Positions 42,202 through 50,962 are shown, numbered from the stretch's first letter. The stretch is DNA of 64,000 bases from Iphinoe sp. HA4291-MV1 (GCA_019359415.1 JAHHHH010000024.1:19909-83908), one strand, 5' to 3'. Made by a program: numbers and translations. The notes: generated by a model from the sequence alone, not told the origin.

Positions 42202-42845
42202 GTTTTTATCTTCCCTTACGTACCGAAAAATTTACAACAAATAAGTGTTTTATAATTACATACAACTCAACTTGGAGAACATCAAAAAACCATCATTTAG
42301 CAAAATAAAATCAACTAAGTCTTTGGTTGCTACAGGCGAAAGCTGGGAGTTTGCAGCTATGCTGTGGATGTGGACAGTATCCCAGTGCAGACTTACCGCG
42401 ACACGAGCGGTTGTACAGGCGAAGAATTTTTAGGTGTCATTAAGGGGTGCGATAGCCGAAGGCTTAAGCTCCGCTTATCGCCCGTACATGCCCCAACCCC
42501 GTCTTTCAGACGGAGTTGCACCCAATCTCCGATTGGGTGGACTCCCACTTCGTGGGAGTCGGGCATAGGGCGCGCTTTGCGATAGCCGAAGGCTTAAGCT
42601 CCGCTTATCGCCTGTTGAAAGCCAGTTATAGATAGGCATTAGCATTTTTCGGAGATGTCTAATAAGCACTCTCAATTTTTGGTAAACGAGTGCGGCAAAC
42701 TCGGTGAGCCAGTCTACATACTCGTGTTGTTCTTTTGCCGTATTCTTTTTATCGTCTCAAATCAACCATTTTGGAGCCGTTTTATACTTTGTAGGAAACT
42801 AAGTGGTACAACGATGGAGGGAAGGACATTAACAACTCAAAAATT
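42202..42845. repeat. Non-coding region with hairpin cluster bounded by direct repeats
   Basis: A segment starting GCGATAGCCGAAGGCTTAAG and running on to CTCCGCTTATCGCC occurs at 42449-42482 and again at 42578-42612. Each copy is itself a long imperfect hairpin. Between them lie three perfect hairpins in tandem: GTCTTTCAGAC, CCCAATCTCCGATTGGG and ACTCCCACTTCGTGGGAGT (about 42503-42563). No gene; open frames here are translated repeat. The rest to 42845 shows no signal. Confidence 0.65.
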
Positions 42846-42850
42846 CCTTT

Positions 42851-43010
42851 AACTCAGATCTTGCACCTATCCGTATAAGCCTGGGCTTAGTCAAAAACAG
42901 CGCAATAAAGTTACATGATTTTTATTGACTTTTCTCGGTATAATAGGGGCTTTAGGCTTCGTACTGAGTGTAGAAAGAACATCAATTTTTCTTAGTGCAA
43001 GATGTGAGTT
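42851..43010. mobile_element. MITE-like element with 16-bp terminal inverted repeats
   Basis: AACTCAGATCTTGCAC (42851-42866) and GTGCAAGATGTGAGTT (42995-43010) are inverted with 15 of 16 matches. CTTTA and TAAAG extend the symmetry outward. The 160-bp unit has no ORF. It is probably a non-autonomous derivative of a cyanobacterial IS. Confidence 0.6.
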
Positions 43011-43245
43011 TAAAGTATGTCGTCGAGAATGGCGAATTGCTATATGGCACTCCTCCTAAAACACCGATTCAGTATTCATAGTTGTGACTAAAAAACCCGG
43101 TTTCTTCTAATAGAGTCAACCAAATTTCAGTCTTTCCGGTAACAGAAATCGGGTTTTTGGCATTAGTGAATCGATGTTCTAGCATCTCTCCCAAAAGGAG
43201 ACGATGATAACATCTAAAGCACTTAGTTTAACCACATTTGATTTT
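43011..43245. repeat. Intergenic region with AAAAACCCGGTTTCT inverted repeat
   Basis: AAAAACCCGGTTTCTT at about 43090-43105 and AGAAATCGGGTTTTT at about 43145-43160 form an imperfect inverted pair common in cyanobacterial intergenic DNA. No gene seen. Confidence 0.4.
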
Positions 43246-43792
43246 TTAGCTCGTGCCATACTTTTGTAAAATTGTTGTCCAATCTGTCAAAACTTTGGGA
43301 GAAATGTGTTTACCCCGCTCCTTGATTAAGGTATCAGCCATTGTCGTCACCTCTATCACTGTTTTGTGTCCTGTCTCTACCATCTCAGCTAATAATCGCA
43401 GTGTTCTGGTGTAGGTAACACCGTATGCCTTGCAGGTTTCAATAACTAGCCCATCATCACTAGCACAAATCAGCAATTGATGACGGGCAATGGCAATTGT
43501 AGATCGATCCGCGACACTCAAAAGGGGCGCTCTAACGCTAAATTCTAGAAAACTGGCAAACATCTCTTCTGTGGAAAGAGTTAGAGGTGTTAAGTATTGA
43601 TTGGCAGCGGGCGCGAGTTGGGGGTTCCAGTTGATCTGAGTCTAGAAGTTCTTGGGAAATGTACAGCGGGCTGTAGTGCTGTTGTAGCCACCCCCACTCG
43701 TTCAGCCAGCGAAAATCAATGAGTGCTGTGAGCCAGCGCTGCAGGAGGGTTTCCCTCCGTAGGCGACTGGCGAACCCGAAGGGTTGCGTCAA
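43246..43792 (-). pseudogene. Frameshifted PIN-domain protein gene
   Basis: Two minus-strand frames form one PIN-like protein. The first part (43792 to about 43640) reads ALIDFRWLNEWGWLQQHYSP, LYISQELLD. The second, in another frame, reads NWNPQLAPAANQYLTPLTLS and SVADRSTIAIARHQLLICAS then DDGLVIETCKAYGV, which has the late PIN Asp residues. A frameshift near 43630-43650 separates them, and the 5' end runs into a Nostoc repeat (GGAGGGTTTCCCTCC), so the true start is lost. It follows the XRE-ImmA/IrrE gene, probably as its former partner. Confidence 0.6.
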
Positions 43793-43803
43793 GAATTATT
43801 CCG

Positions 43804-44934
43804 TTAAGCGACTGCATAAACCTCATTTTCTTGACGACGCACCCGCAGTTTTTCAACAGTTAAGTTGAGAAGTTCTGCTGCCTTCATCTCTGAAATCTTG
43901 CCCAATTTTAAGGACTGCCAAATTAGAAATTCATAACGTTCATTTTCTGGATAATCCTCCGCAGCCAGTGCTGGTGGTAATTCCATTGAGTTTTGTAAAG
44001 ATGCACCATCATGTTGCTTTTTATAAATTGCACATATTTTGGCTTTCTCTTTAGCAAAATCAATGATTCCCATGGATGCTAAACGATTCAAGATGACTAG
44101 GTAACTCACCCGAAAATGCCGTTTAAGTTTGACAATATCTTGGGTTAGTGCATACATCCGCTCAAATTCAGCTTGGGGAACAAGTAGGTGACTAGCAAAG
44201 TAATCAGCAACATGCTCTCGTGCTTTTTCTTCATATAAGGTTTCTTCTTCAATCAAGGTGTCTTGGTACTCTACACGGTGAAAAATTAGGTGTCCAATTT
44301 CATGCGCAAGGGTAAATAATTGACGTTCAATAGTGATGTTATGGGTATTTACCAAAACAAAAGCACCTTCAATATCACTATAAGCACTCAAACCAAAGAA
44401 ACCTTTAATGGGAACACAGGAGCGTAAAACTTTTAATCCGATTTCTTCTACAGACTGAAACAGGTTGGCAATGGGAGCATCTCCCAAGCCCAGGCGATGG
44501 CGAAATAAAGCAGCTATTGTCTGAATGTGCTTTTCGTTGCCTTCTACTTGATGGCAAGGTGTACTTTCTGGGGTGTAGCTTGGTAAGCCAACGGCTTGTT
44601 CTAGGGCGTTATAAGTTTGCAGCATTCGTAGCACTTGGGCTGCAAACTGGGCATTTTTGAGGCAGTGCGTTGTCGCAACTGCCGTGTCGAATGTTACATG
44701 AGCGCGGAACCGGAAGTTGGGTAGTCCTTCACCTTGTGAGCGTAGCAAGTCATCGAGTGTAATGCCCAAAGCACTCGCCAGAGCAGAGAGGATTTTGCTG
44801 TCTGGTAAAGTTTTGGCGTTCTCGTAGTTATTGATGCTCTGGCGAGTTACCCCGGTAGTTGCTGCAAGTTGCTCTTGAGACAAGCCCAGACTTTTACGGT
44901 AGCGGATCAGGTTCGCAGCAATGATCTCTTTCAT
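43804..44934 (-). CDS. XRE-family HTH regulator fused to ImmA/IrrE metallopeptidase
   Basis: 376 residues. The N-terminal XRE HTH is IRYRKSLGLSQEQLAATTGV then RQSINNYENAKTLPDSKILS. A middle linker follows, then the ImmA/IrrE domain with HEIGHLIFHRVEYQ (zinc HExxH about residue 230) and EEKAREHVADYFASHLLVP (third ligand Glu). Such proteins act as repressors or antitoxins that are cleaved or cleave partners under stress. It is encoded upstream of a broken PIN gene, so it may now be an orphan. A perfect inverted repeat at 45027-45049 lies about 95 bases ahead of the start and is a likely autoregulatory operator. Confidence 0.88.
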   Translation of the reverse strand: MKEIIAANLIRYRKSLGLSQEQLAATTGVTRQSINNYENAKTLPDSKILSALASALGITLDDLLRSQGEGLPNFRFRAHVTFDTAVATTHCLKNAQFAAQVLRMLQTYNALEQAVGLPSYTPESTPCHQVEGNEKHIQTIAALFRHRLGLGDAPIANLFQSVEEIGLKVLRSCVPIKGFFGLSAYSDIEGAFVLVNTHNITIERQLFTLAHEIGHLIFHRVEYQDTLIEEETLYEEKAREHVADYFASHLLVPQAEFERMYALTQDIVKLKRHFRVSYLVILNRLASMGIIDFAKEKAKICAIYKKQHDGASLQNSMELPPALAAEDYPENERYEFLIWQSLKLGKISEMKAAELLNLTVEKLRVRRQENEVYAVA

Positions 44935-45026
44935 AGCTGATTATTTCCTGCGTTAGCGTAGCGGCTCCGACACGAGAAGGAGCATCGCTCTTAGTGTCAA
45001 AGAATTTGTCAAAGTTGTTGATACTA

Positions 45027-45049
45027 TTTTCTCTAATTATAAGAGAAAA
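45027..45049. promoter_or_regulatory. Operator-like inverted repeat upstream of the XRE gene
   Basis: TTTTCTCT (45027-45034) and AGAGAAAA (45042-45049) are perfectly inverted around AATTATA, upstream of the XRE-ImmA/IrrE gene (minus strand) and before the structured element on the plus strand. The HTH protein is the natural candidate to bind it. Confidence 0.5.
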
Positions 45050-45095
45050 TGTAAAAGTAGTTTGACATCAGTCTTGACGACGCATTTATCTACAC

Positions 45096-45235
45096 CAAAA
45101 CGCGCAACCCTTTTACGGTTACTCGTTCTACGCTCCACGATTAATCGTGAAGTGCCCCAAATCAAGCAGTTTATTAGAAATAATTACCGATTAATACTAA
45201 AAATCCTGCTTGATTTGGGGAGGGTTGCGCGTTTT
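45096..45235. repeat. 140-bp structured element with two nested perfect 15-bp inverted repeats
   Basis: Outer arms CAAAACGCGCAACCC (45096-45110) and GGGTTGCGCGTTTTG (45221-45235) and inner arms CCCCAAATCAAGCAG (45155-45169) and CTGCTTGATTTGGGG (45205-45219) are all perfect. The 44-base left bulge contains the perfect palindrome CACGATTAATCGTG. The right arms abut with a single base between them. It could be a small RNA, a replication or transposon hairpin, or a non-autonomous element. Confidence 0.65.
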
Positions 45236-45266
45236 GTGCAAGTTTCCCCCCGGAGGTGATAAAGAT

Positions 45267-45404
45267 ATGGCAAAGAATACAGGTAACGGTTATCGCCGTG
45301 GCGCTGTGGACAAACGCAGTCAAACTTACAACAGAGTGCACTCGCGCGCTGCTGCGCGTGCTGTAGTTCGCACAGTACTCTACATCCACGCTTGCATAGG
45401 CTAA
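45267..45404 (+). CDS. Small protein with MAKNTGNGYRRG start, probably truncated
   Basis: 45 residues; ATG 45267 follows an ideal GGAGGTGAT Shine-Dalgarno (45252-45260). The first 21 residues, MAKNTGNGYRRGAVDKRSQT plus Y, match the start of a short conserved bacterial protein family that continues with a NPK..W.KRD..TG.FMD block. Here the sequence switches to RVHSRAAARAVVRTVLYIHA instead, in a stretch with GCGCGC palindromes, so the 3' part was probably replaced by a repeat. The stop overlaps the end of the convergent actin-like gene. Confidence 0.55.
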   Translation: MAKNTGNGYRRGAVDKRSQTYNRVHSRAAARAVVRTVLYIHACIG

Positions 45405-46657
45405 ATCTTGTCGCTCATCGTAAGAAACTCCTTGGGAACAGGACGGGGAGTATAGTTGGGAACAAACTTAGTAGAAGTATTAGCTTTTACCTCAATATCA
45501 GCAACCGAGTCAGGTTTAACCGTAGGAGCATCAAACAAAGATTGAGAGCGCTGATAATTAGTCACCCTATCAAATTCCAACACCATATGCTCGTGCAGAG
45601 CAACTACATCTGTCATACGATTACCCAGGCTACTGGCTATCTCTGGAATCGCAATATCGCCGTGCCAAGATATTGGAGTACCCTCTTTCTCAAAATAAGC
45701 ATCAATCTCAGGGCGGATGTAATCAGCTGTACCCCCACAAAATACCAACTCGCACACATCATCTTCCATCCGGGAGCGCAACCACCTTGCCATCGCTCGC
45801 CAGTACTCATCTCTAACAAGCAATAGAGCCTTAGACATAGACTCTCCATCAGCTTTTATCTCATCAGGTTTACGCTTGCGAGAAAGTTTCTGCAACACCT
45901 GGGAGTCACAACTTGCACCCGCCTCAACCAAAACCTCGACAATACTAGTATTATCAGGACTGAGTCCTGATGTTTTGGAAACAAAATTGTTGACAAGCCA
46001 AGACATCCCCAAGTCGCTAGTAATTCCCCGACTGGGAACACCACCCCGAACAATAAAAGCGCTCGCGTTGCGATAACCCACCATCACAAACATTGAGGTA
46101 GGTATAGCACCACCACTAGTGCGCCTGCGATGGAAAAATATACCACTTCCCTCAGACGCCACATTGTAGTAAGTCATCCTCACTCGCATTCTACCCGCTG
46201 GAGTTTCAAATCCTCTAAATACCTCCTTCAATCGAGTTTCCAACTGAACCTTGTCTTGAGTCTCCCCCGGCGGCAGCAAAATATTCAAATAAACAGAAAC
46301 ATCATTCTCCAATCCCAACTTTTCCTTAGCCAACCAAATCGCCCCACATATCTTGGGTACTGCCAGTTCATACTTTAGTTCTTTCAGTTGCGATATTCCC
46401 CGAAACTGATGACGAGCAAGCGCACCCAATACATAATACTCTCCACCGACACCTACCCAAGCACGAGATTCGGGTATACCCTCAATATCTATCCCCTCAA
46501 CCGATGCCCTCGCTACATCAGCAACCTCTGAATCCATTAGCAGAACTTGCGGCTTACCCTCTGGATATTCCTGCACAATAGCCTTAGTTTTGCTCCCACC
46601 CATATCCAAGGTTAAAACAATTTTCCTAGATTTCGCTTTACCACTAATTTTAGCCAT
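45401..46657 (-). CDS. parM: Actin-like plasmid segregation ATPase (ParM/StbA-like)
   Basis: About 418 residues from ATG 46657; the frame opens at TTG 46690. Actin-superfamily motifs: phosphate 1 VLTLDMGGSKTKAIVQ, VGVGGEYYVLGALA, phosphate 2-type FVMVGYRNASAFIVRGGVPS, and the adenosine loop ELVFCGGTADYI. The polymerising actin-like ATPases pull plasmid copies apart, and PRTRC protein D belongs to the same superfamily. A 176-residue gene lies upstream in the same direction. The plasmid thus has an actin-type system besides ParAB. Confidence 0.75.
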   Translation of the reverse strand: MAKISGKAKSRKIVLTLDMGGSKTKAIVQEYPEGKPQVLLMDSEVADVARASVEGIDIEGIPESRAWVGVGGEYYVLGALARHQFRGISQLKELKYELAVPKICGAIWLAKEKLGLENDVSVYLNILLPPGETQDKVQLETRLKEVFRGFETPAGRMRVRMTYYNVASEGSGIFFHRRRTSGGAIPTSMFVMVGYRNASAFIVRGGVPSRGITSDLGMSWLVNNFVSKTSGLSPDNTSIVEVLVEAGASCDSQVLQKLSRKRKPDEIKADGESMSKALLLVRDEYWRAMARWLRSRMEDDVCELVFCGGTADYIRPEIDAYFEKEGTPISWHGDIAIPEIASSLGNRMTDVVALHEHMVLEFDRVTNYQRSQSLFDAPTVKPDSVADIEVKANTSTKFVPNYTPRPVPKEFLTMSDKI

Positions 46658-46848
46658 ATCTTTATTTTTATATTTATAAATGATTTTCAACCAATCTAAC
46701 CTACTCTTAAATGAGAGTGGATTAGTTTACAAGAATTTCAAAAACCCTAGTTTTTCTTAAGACAGTTTTCTCAAAGAAGTGTTATAGATTTGAGCAGATT
46801 TAGAGTCACTCCAGCAACAAGATATCATTTGGCAATCGGCAAATTGTT

Positions 46849-47379
46849 TCAAATACTTGAAAACTCCAAACTAAACCCTGCATCCCCCTCAATCATTCCT
46901 GACGGTATTACATCCTCGTCTGAATCAAAAAAGTCATCTTCTCCATCCAATTCCTCTTCTTGCAATTGTTCCTCAGAAGAAGCAACAGACTTTTGGGGAA
47001 TATGCCCATTACTATTAACTATTACGTGTTCTTGAGACACAACAGAAGAAGAAGACATAATTTGGGGAGAAGATTGACCAACCATCGGCGTAATTAGCAC
47101 CAACTGCGATATCCCCTCCAATCCACACACGCGCTTAATCATTTGAATCTGACTCTCCAATACCCCAATTGCCCACAAAGCAACCTTCCTCAATTCCTCT
47201 CCACTTATCCCCGCCGAATGCATCGCCAAGGGTAACCAAAATGCCTTGAGGGTATATACCACTGTCTCCACCAACCCCATCTCCATCGGGTTAGATATCA
47301 AATACTTAAACATCTTCCCCGTCACCGTATTCACACTCCGCTTTATCTGCGGTATCACCTCAAACTCTGTCTGACTCAT
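46849..47379 (-). CDS. Putative partner of the actin-like protein
   Basis: 176 residues. The helical N-terminal half (FEVIPQIKRSVNTVTGKMFK, LVETVVYTLKAFWLPLAMHS, LRKVALWAIGVLESQIQMIK) precedes a Ser/Glu/Asp-rich acidic tail. It is transcribed ahead of the actin-like gene with a 190-base gap. It could be a ParR-like adaptor, although ParR usually follows ParM and is basic; the acidic tail is unusual. No motif identifies it. Confidence 0.5.
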   Translation of the reverse strand: MSQTEFEVIPQIKRSVNTVTGKMFKYLISNPMEMGLVETVVYTLKAFWLPLAMHSAGISGEELRKVALWAIGVLESQIQMIKRVCGLEGISQLVLITPMVGQSSPQIMSSSSVVSQEHVIVNSNGHIPQKSVASSEEQLQEEELDGEDDFFDSDEDVIPSGMIEGDAGFSLEFSSI

Positions 47380-48261
47380 CCCTAATATCCAAACCTCACT
47401 AACTATTAATTGAAGACTGAATTCTCAACTATTCCCCTACTCCACCCCCCCACGCAAAATATCAGCCCAAACCGCAATGTAGTTGAAAAATAAAATTGTT
47501 TTCAACTAACAATAAATTGCCTACAACCCACAAAATATTTCGCAGATAAACAAAGGCGCGTGAATTAAACACCTTATTCCTACCAACAAATGAGAATTTA
47601 ACAGTAATGATGATGTACTTTGTTATACCATAACAAGCTACGGAGAAAATGTCATCTCCAACTATCCTCTACTCTCCCCATAGCAATCCCTTACCTACTA
47701 CTGATATTCTTAGTATAAAAGTACTATAAAAAGAGAAGGATAGTTAAGCCTACTGCTGCTATACTCTCGCATAACAGCAGTATGTCCCCTTACAAACCAC
47801 AAACCTTCCAAAGTGTGCAGCTATACCACAGCACAAGGTATGTTTACACACGGTATGTATTGCAAAACTTCATTCAATATCCGATGAAGGTTTAGTGGTG
47901 CATCTAAAAAATTTTGGGCGGATGAAAGTATTTTGCAAAATCTTGCCTTCTCCTATCGGAGAGGCTGCGCCAACGGCACATTACAAAGAACAAATATACC
48001 AACCCTTCTAGACCGCTCATAAAAATGTCTACAAACATAGTCACTCATGACCATAAGTATACATCACGTTCAGCGAAGGTTCAGTGTGACTACGCTTCCC
48101 GTACATTTTTGCCGACATAACGACCATTAATTCGATCACATCTTCTACTAGTTCTTGCTCAAAACTGACCTCTTGGTTTTTCCGGTTTTAATGAAGCGGA
48201 GCGCAGGTAGTTTTTGTCAATTTTTATAGCCAAAAACTTTTAAACTGAGGAAAATAATATC
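47380..48261. promoter_or_regulatory. 880-bp intergenic region between divergent partition and helicase genes
   Basis: No gene seen. It contains a perfect operator-like inverted repeat TTGTTAT ACC ATAACAA (47620-47636), CTGCTGCTATACTC then CATAACAGCAG (about 47751-47784, complementary CTGCTG/CAGCAG ends), and a Nostoc repeat at 47945-47977. TGTTTACACACGGTATGTAT resembles AGGTATGTTTACACACGG nearby (about 47837-47860), a short direct overlap. This is a reasonable place for a centromere (parC) of the actin-like system or an origin, but no clear iterons were found. Confidence 0.4.
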
Positions 48262-50421
48262 ATGATTCAAGTTTTAGTCCCTGAAATCCTGCCCGAAACG
48301 AAACCAGAGTTTAAGCTCAGAGATTACCAAGAACGAGCGATCGCACAAATCCATGAGCTCTTCAAATCTGGGCTAATAAGTGTCCTGTTATACGCACCCA
48401 CAGGTGCTGGGAAAACGGCGATGTCATCTCAAATCATCGCTGACTATGTGAGGCAGGGAAAACGGGTGCTGTTTATTGTTCACCGGACGAAGTTGGTAAC
48501 CCAAACTCAAGCGACATTGCAAAAGTATTTTGGAATTTCGGCAAGCGTTATTTGGGCAGATAAGGGCAAGCCCGATTACAGCAAATTAGTACAACTGGCG
48601 ATGCTGCAAAGCTTAAACCGTCGTCAACTGCCGCCAGATATTGACTTGGTAATTTTGGACGAGTGTCATACATCCAGTTATTATAAAACCTACCAACGCA
48701 TTGTCAATCATTACTCTGGTGGTGTCTGGGCAATTAGCCAAACCCAGTTTTTAGGATTGACAGCAACTCCCTGGCGGTCAAAGAAGCAGGAAGGATATTG
48801 TCATCTGTTCCAAGGTGTAGTCAAAGCACCTTATCCCCAGCGCCTAATTGACATGGGTCACCTATCCCGTGCTCGGCAGTTTGGTTACGTGGGATTGATT
48901 GATGAATCAAAGCTTGAGGTTGATTCAAGTACAGGTGAATTCACGGAATCATCAATGGCAGAGGTTTGCGATTCAACTCTCAACAGTGAAATAGTTTTAA
49001 GGTATTGCGATCTGCTGAAAGCAGCAGCGCTTCGCTATCGCGACCCGGAATCAAAGCGCAAAGCAATAGCATTCTGCGCCAATGTTAAGCAAGCCAAAGA
49101 CTTGACACTTCAGTTTCTTGAAGCGGGTTTTGAGGCAGAGTTGATTGTTGGGGATACGTCGCAGGACGACCGCAATGTCATTTTTGAAAACTTTGCTTCA
49201 GGTAAGACAAGAATTTTAATTAGTGTTGGGGTACTTTGTGAAGGTTTTGACGAACCAAGTGCTGATTGCGTGCTAATCTGCCGTCCAGTCAAATCCCGCG
49301 CTTTATTTATTCAAATGGCTGGTAGGGGACTAAGAATTTCATCTGGCAAAGAAGATTGTTGGATTATTGACTACTGCGGTAATATTAGAAGATTGGGTAT
49401 TCCCACTCAGGAGTATCCAATTAATCTATGTCCATCACCTGGCAACCCTGAAGAAGATATCATTTCAACAAAGACTTGTCCCAACTGCGGTGAAGCAATC
49501 TACGCATTTTTGATGATTTGCCCCCACTGTGGGTATGTGTTCCCGGACGAGAAGAAAAAGAAAGTTGCTAAACGCGGAAAGCTTGAGGAAATTCTAACAC
49601 CAGAGCAGAAGAAGCACTATCATTACCTCAAGAACCTGATTGTGGATATGTACAATAAGGAAGCACCCAACCAAGACATAGACCTTTGCTTCCAGAAGAA
49701 ATGGGGTTATGCCGCGCCAGACGATTGGTATGACTCTGTCTTGTTTGACGAAAAACACGGTTGGGAAGTAGATGTGCAAGTTTATTACAGGTACTTGCTT
49801 TCATTCCTCCCTAGTAGCGCACCGCAGAATAGAGAATGGATAAATAAGTGTATACAACGTGAATTTAAGACAGCGATCGCTTGGGCAAGAGAAAACTTCA
49901 CCGCGTCTTACTCTGGAACAAGTTTTACTCCTGACGAAATCAACCAGGTAGTTGACGCAAGAATCAAAGACTTAACTTCTTACCAAAGCTGGTGGCGCAT
50001 CTTAGGGTTTGAAAAAGAACCACCAGACCTTACCCTAGTCTACGATGCCTACTGGCGCTGTGTGCGAGCGTGTGAGAGTTTTTCTTCTTTGAACAAACAG
50101 AAGCCCAAAGTTTTAACACGGCGTGTTGATTTGTATAATCTAGCCTTAGAACAAGCTTGCCAGAGATTTCAATTAAGTTCCAAAATTATAACGCAGACCT
50201 TCTTTGCCATTAAGCAAGCAATTTCATCAGGAGATTTTGCAACAGCCCAAAGATACGCTAACTCCGTGACGTTGATTGCCAAAGAGACAATCTGGGGGAT
50301 GCTTGACGCAACAGAGCGTGTGTTGTTTAATCGCTATCTACGCAGTGAAGTAACTAAACCGCTTACCGTTATTAAACACAGCTACACTGATTATGGTAAG
50401 AGGTTTTATAAGGAAGGCTAG
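48262..50421 (+). CDS. SF2 helicase with zinc ribbon
   Basis: 719 residues. Superfamily 2 motifs: Q-like RDYQERAIAQIHELFKSGLI, motif I YAPTGAGKTAMSS (about 46-58), motif II VILDECHTSSYYK (DECH about 133-136), motif III GLTATPWRSKK, motif V ISVGVLCEGFDEPSADCVLI and motif VI IQMAGRGLRISSGK. A zinc ribbon (CPNCGEAIYAFLMICPHCGY, about 406-425) follows. The C-terminal 290 residues are helical and not recognised. It resembles ResIII/RadD-type helicases. It could unwind plasmid DNA for the stand-alone PrimPol or serve transfer. TGAGGA lies 13 bases before the ATG. Confidence 0.9.
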   Translation: MIQVLVPEILPETKPEFKLRDYQERAIAQIHELFKSGLISVLLYAPTGAGKTAMSSQIIADYVRQGKRVLFIVHRTKLVTQTQATLQKYFGISASVIWADKGKPDYSKLVQLAMLQSLNRRQLPPDIDLVILDECHTSSYYKTYQRIVNHYSGGVWAISQTQFLGLTATPWRSKKQEGYCHLFQGVVKAPYPQRLIDMGHLSRARQFGYVGLIDESKLEVDSSTGEFTESSMAEVCDSTLNSEIVLRYCDLLKAAALRYRDPESKRKAIAFCANVKQAKDLTLQFLEAGFEAELIVGDTSQDDRNVIFENFASGKTRILISVGVLCEGFDEPSADCVLICRPVKSRALFIQMAGRGLRISSGKEDCWIIDYCGNIRRLGIPTQEYPINLCPSPGNPEEDIISTKTCPNCGEAIYAFLMICPHCGYVFPDEKKKKVAKRGKLEEILTPEQKKHYHYLKNLIVDMYNKEAPNQDIDLCFQKKWGYAAPDDWYDSVLFDEKHGWEVDVQVYYRYLLSFLPSSAPQNREWINKCIQREFKTAIAWARENFTASYSGTSFTPDEINQVVDARIKDLTSYQSWWRILGFEKEPPDLTLVYDAYWRCVRACESFSSLNKQKPKVLTRRVDLYNLALEQACQRFQLSSKIITQTFFAIKQAISSGDFATAQRYANSVTLIAKETIWGMLDATERVLFNRYLRSEVTKPLTVIKHSYTDYGKRFYKEG

Positions 50422-50477
50422 CTGAAAGTTTAACGCTGTTTAGCGGGTTCTAGCATCTAGAAAGCATTTGACCACCC

Positions 50478-50548
50478 GAATTTCACAATAATCACCTAGA
50501 GTTTTTAGTTAAAGCTCATGGGTATGAATACCTTTTTGTGAGAAATTC
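50478..50548. promoter_or_regulatory. Candidate oriT/nic region upstream of mobC
   Basis: GAATTTCACA (50478-50487) and TGTGAGAAATTC (50537-50548) are inverted with a small offset. Between them is a hairpin GGTATGAATACC (50521-50532) followed by TTTTT. Mobilisation origins usually lie just upstream of mobC-relaxase genes and carry such inverted repeats near the nick site. The nick position cannot be assigned. Confidence 0.35.
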
Positions 50549-50626
50549 GTCAAATCTTTATGGAAAGAATATTTCACCTATTTGAAGGGGCAGGTTACAA
50601 AGGATTAGTAGAAAAATCAACTTAAT

Positions 50627-50962
50627 ATGAAGCGCACCCACCGAGTAGAAATCGCTCTCAACTTAGATGAGAAACAAACTATAGAGACAAAGGCACAACT
50701 ATGTAATGTCAGTACAGCCCAATACCTCAGAGATTGTGGATTGAGACGAACCCTAATGGCTAAACCACCTGCCGATGTGATTACCATTCGGATAAGTGCA
50801 GGTACTGCTAAAAGCAAACTGATGATGCTTCGACATCTAGCCCGTGAAACAAACAATCAACAGATTCTAGATACCATAGACGATGCGATCGCACTCGTTG
50901 ATAAGACAATTGCCGCTTCATTCAATATAAACATATCAGAAGAAACTGCTACCAGTGGATAA
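50627..50962 (+). CDS. mobC: MobC-like relaxosome accessory protein
   Basis: 111 residues. Ribbon-helix-helix-like start HRVEIALNLDEKQTIETKAQ, then CNVSTAQYLRDCGLRRTLMA, which resembles the MobC family. A helical C-terminal half has KSKLMMLRHLARETNNQQIL. MobC opens oriT DNA for relaxase nicking. It precedes the relaxase by 84 bases in the same direction. HIP1 is present near the end. Confidence 0.75.
   Translation: MKRTHRVEIALNLDEKQTIETKAQLCNVSTAQYLRDCGLRRTLMAKPPADVITIRISAGTAKSKLMMLRHLARETNNQQILDTIDDAIALVDKTIAASFNINISEETATSG

Noticed and set aside
42440-42640. CRISPR array suggested by repeated units
   Set aside because: Only two copies of the long unit, different hairpins between them, no regular spacers and no cas genes.
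42364-42675. Overlapping frames in the hairpin cluster
   Set aside because: Composed of direct and inverted repeats; no conserved protein character.
45392-45826. 144-codon plus-strand frame opposite the actin-like gene
   Set aside because: Antisense of a gene with clear actin-family motifs; basic and His/Asn-rich as antisense frames are.
46130-46378. 82-codon plus-strand frame within the actin-like gene
   Set aside because: Shadow frame without start signals.
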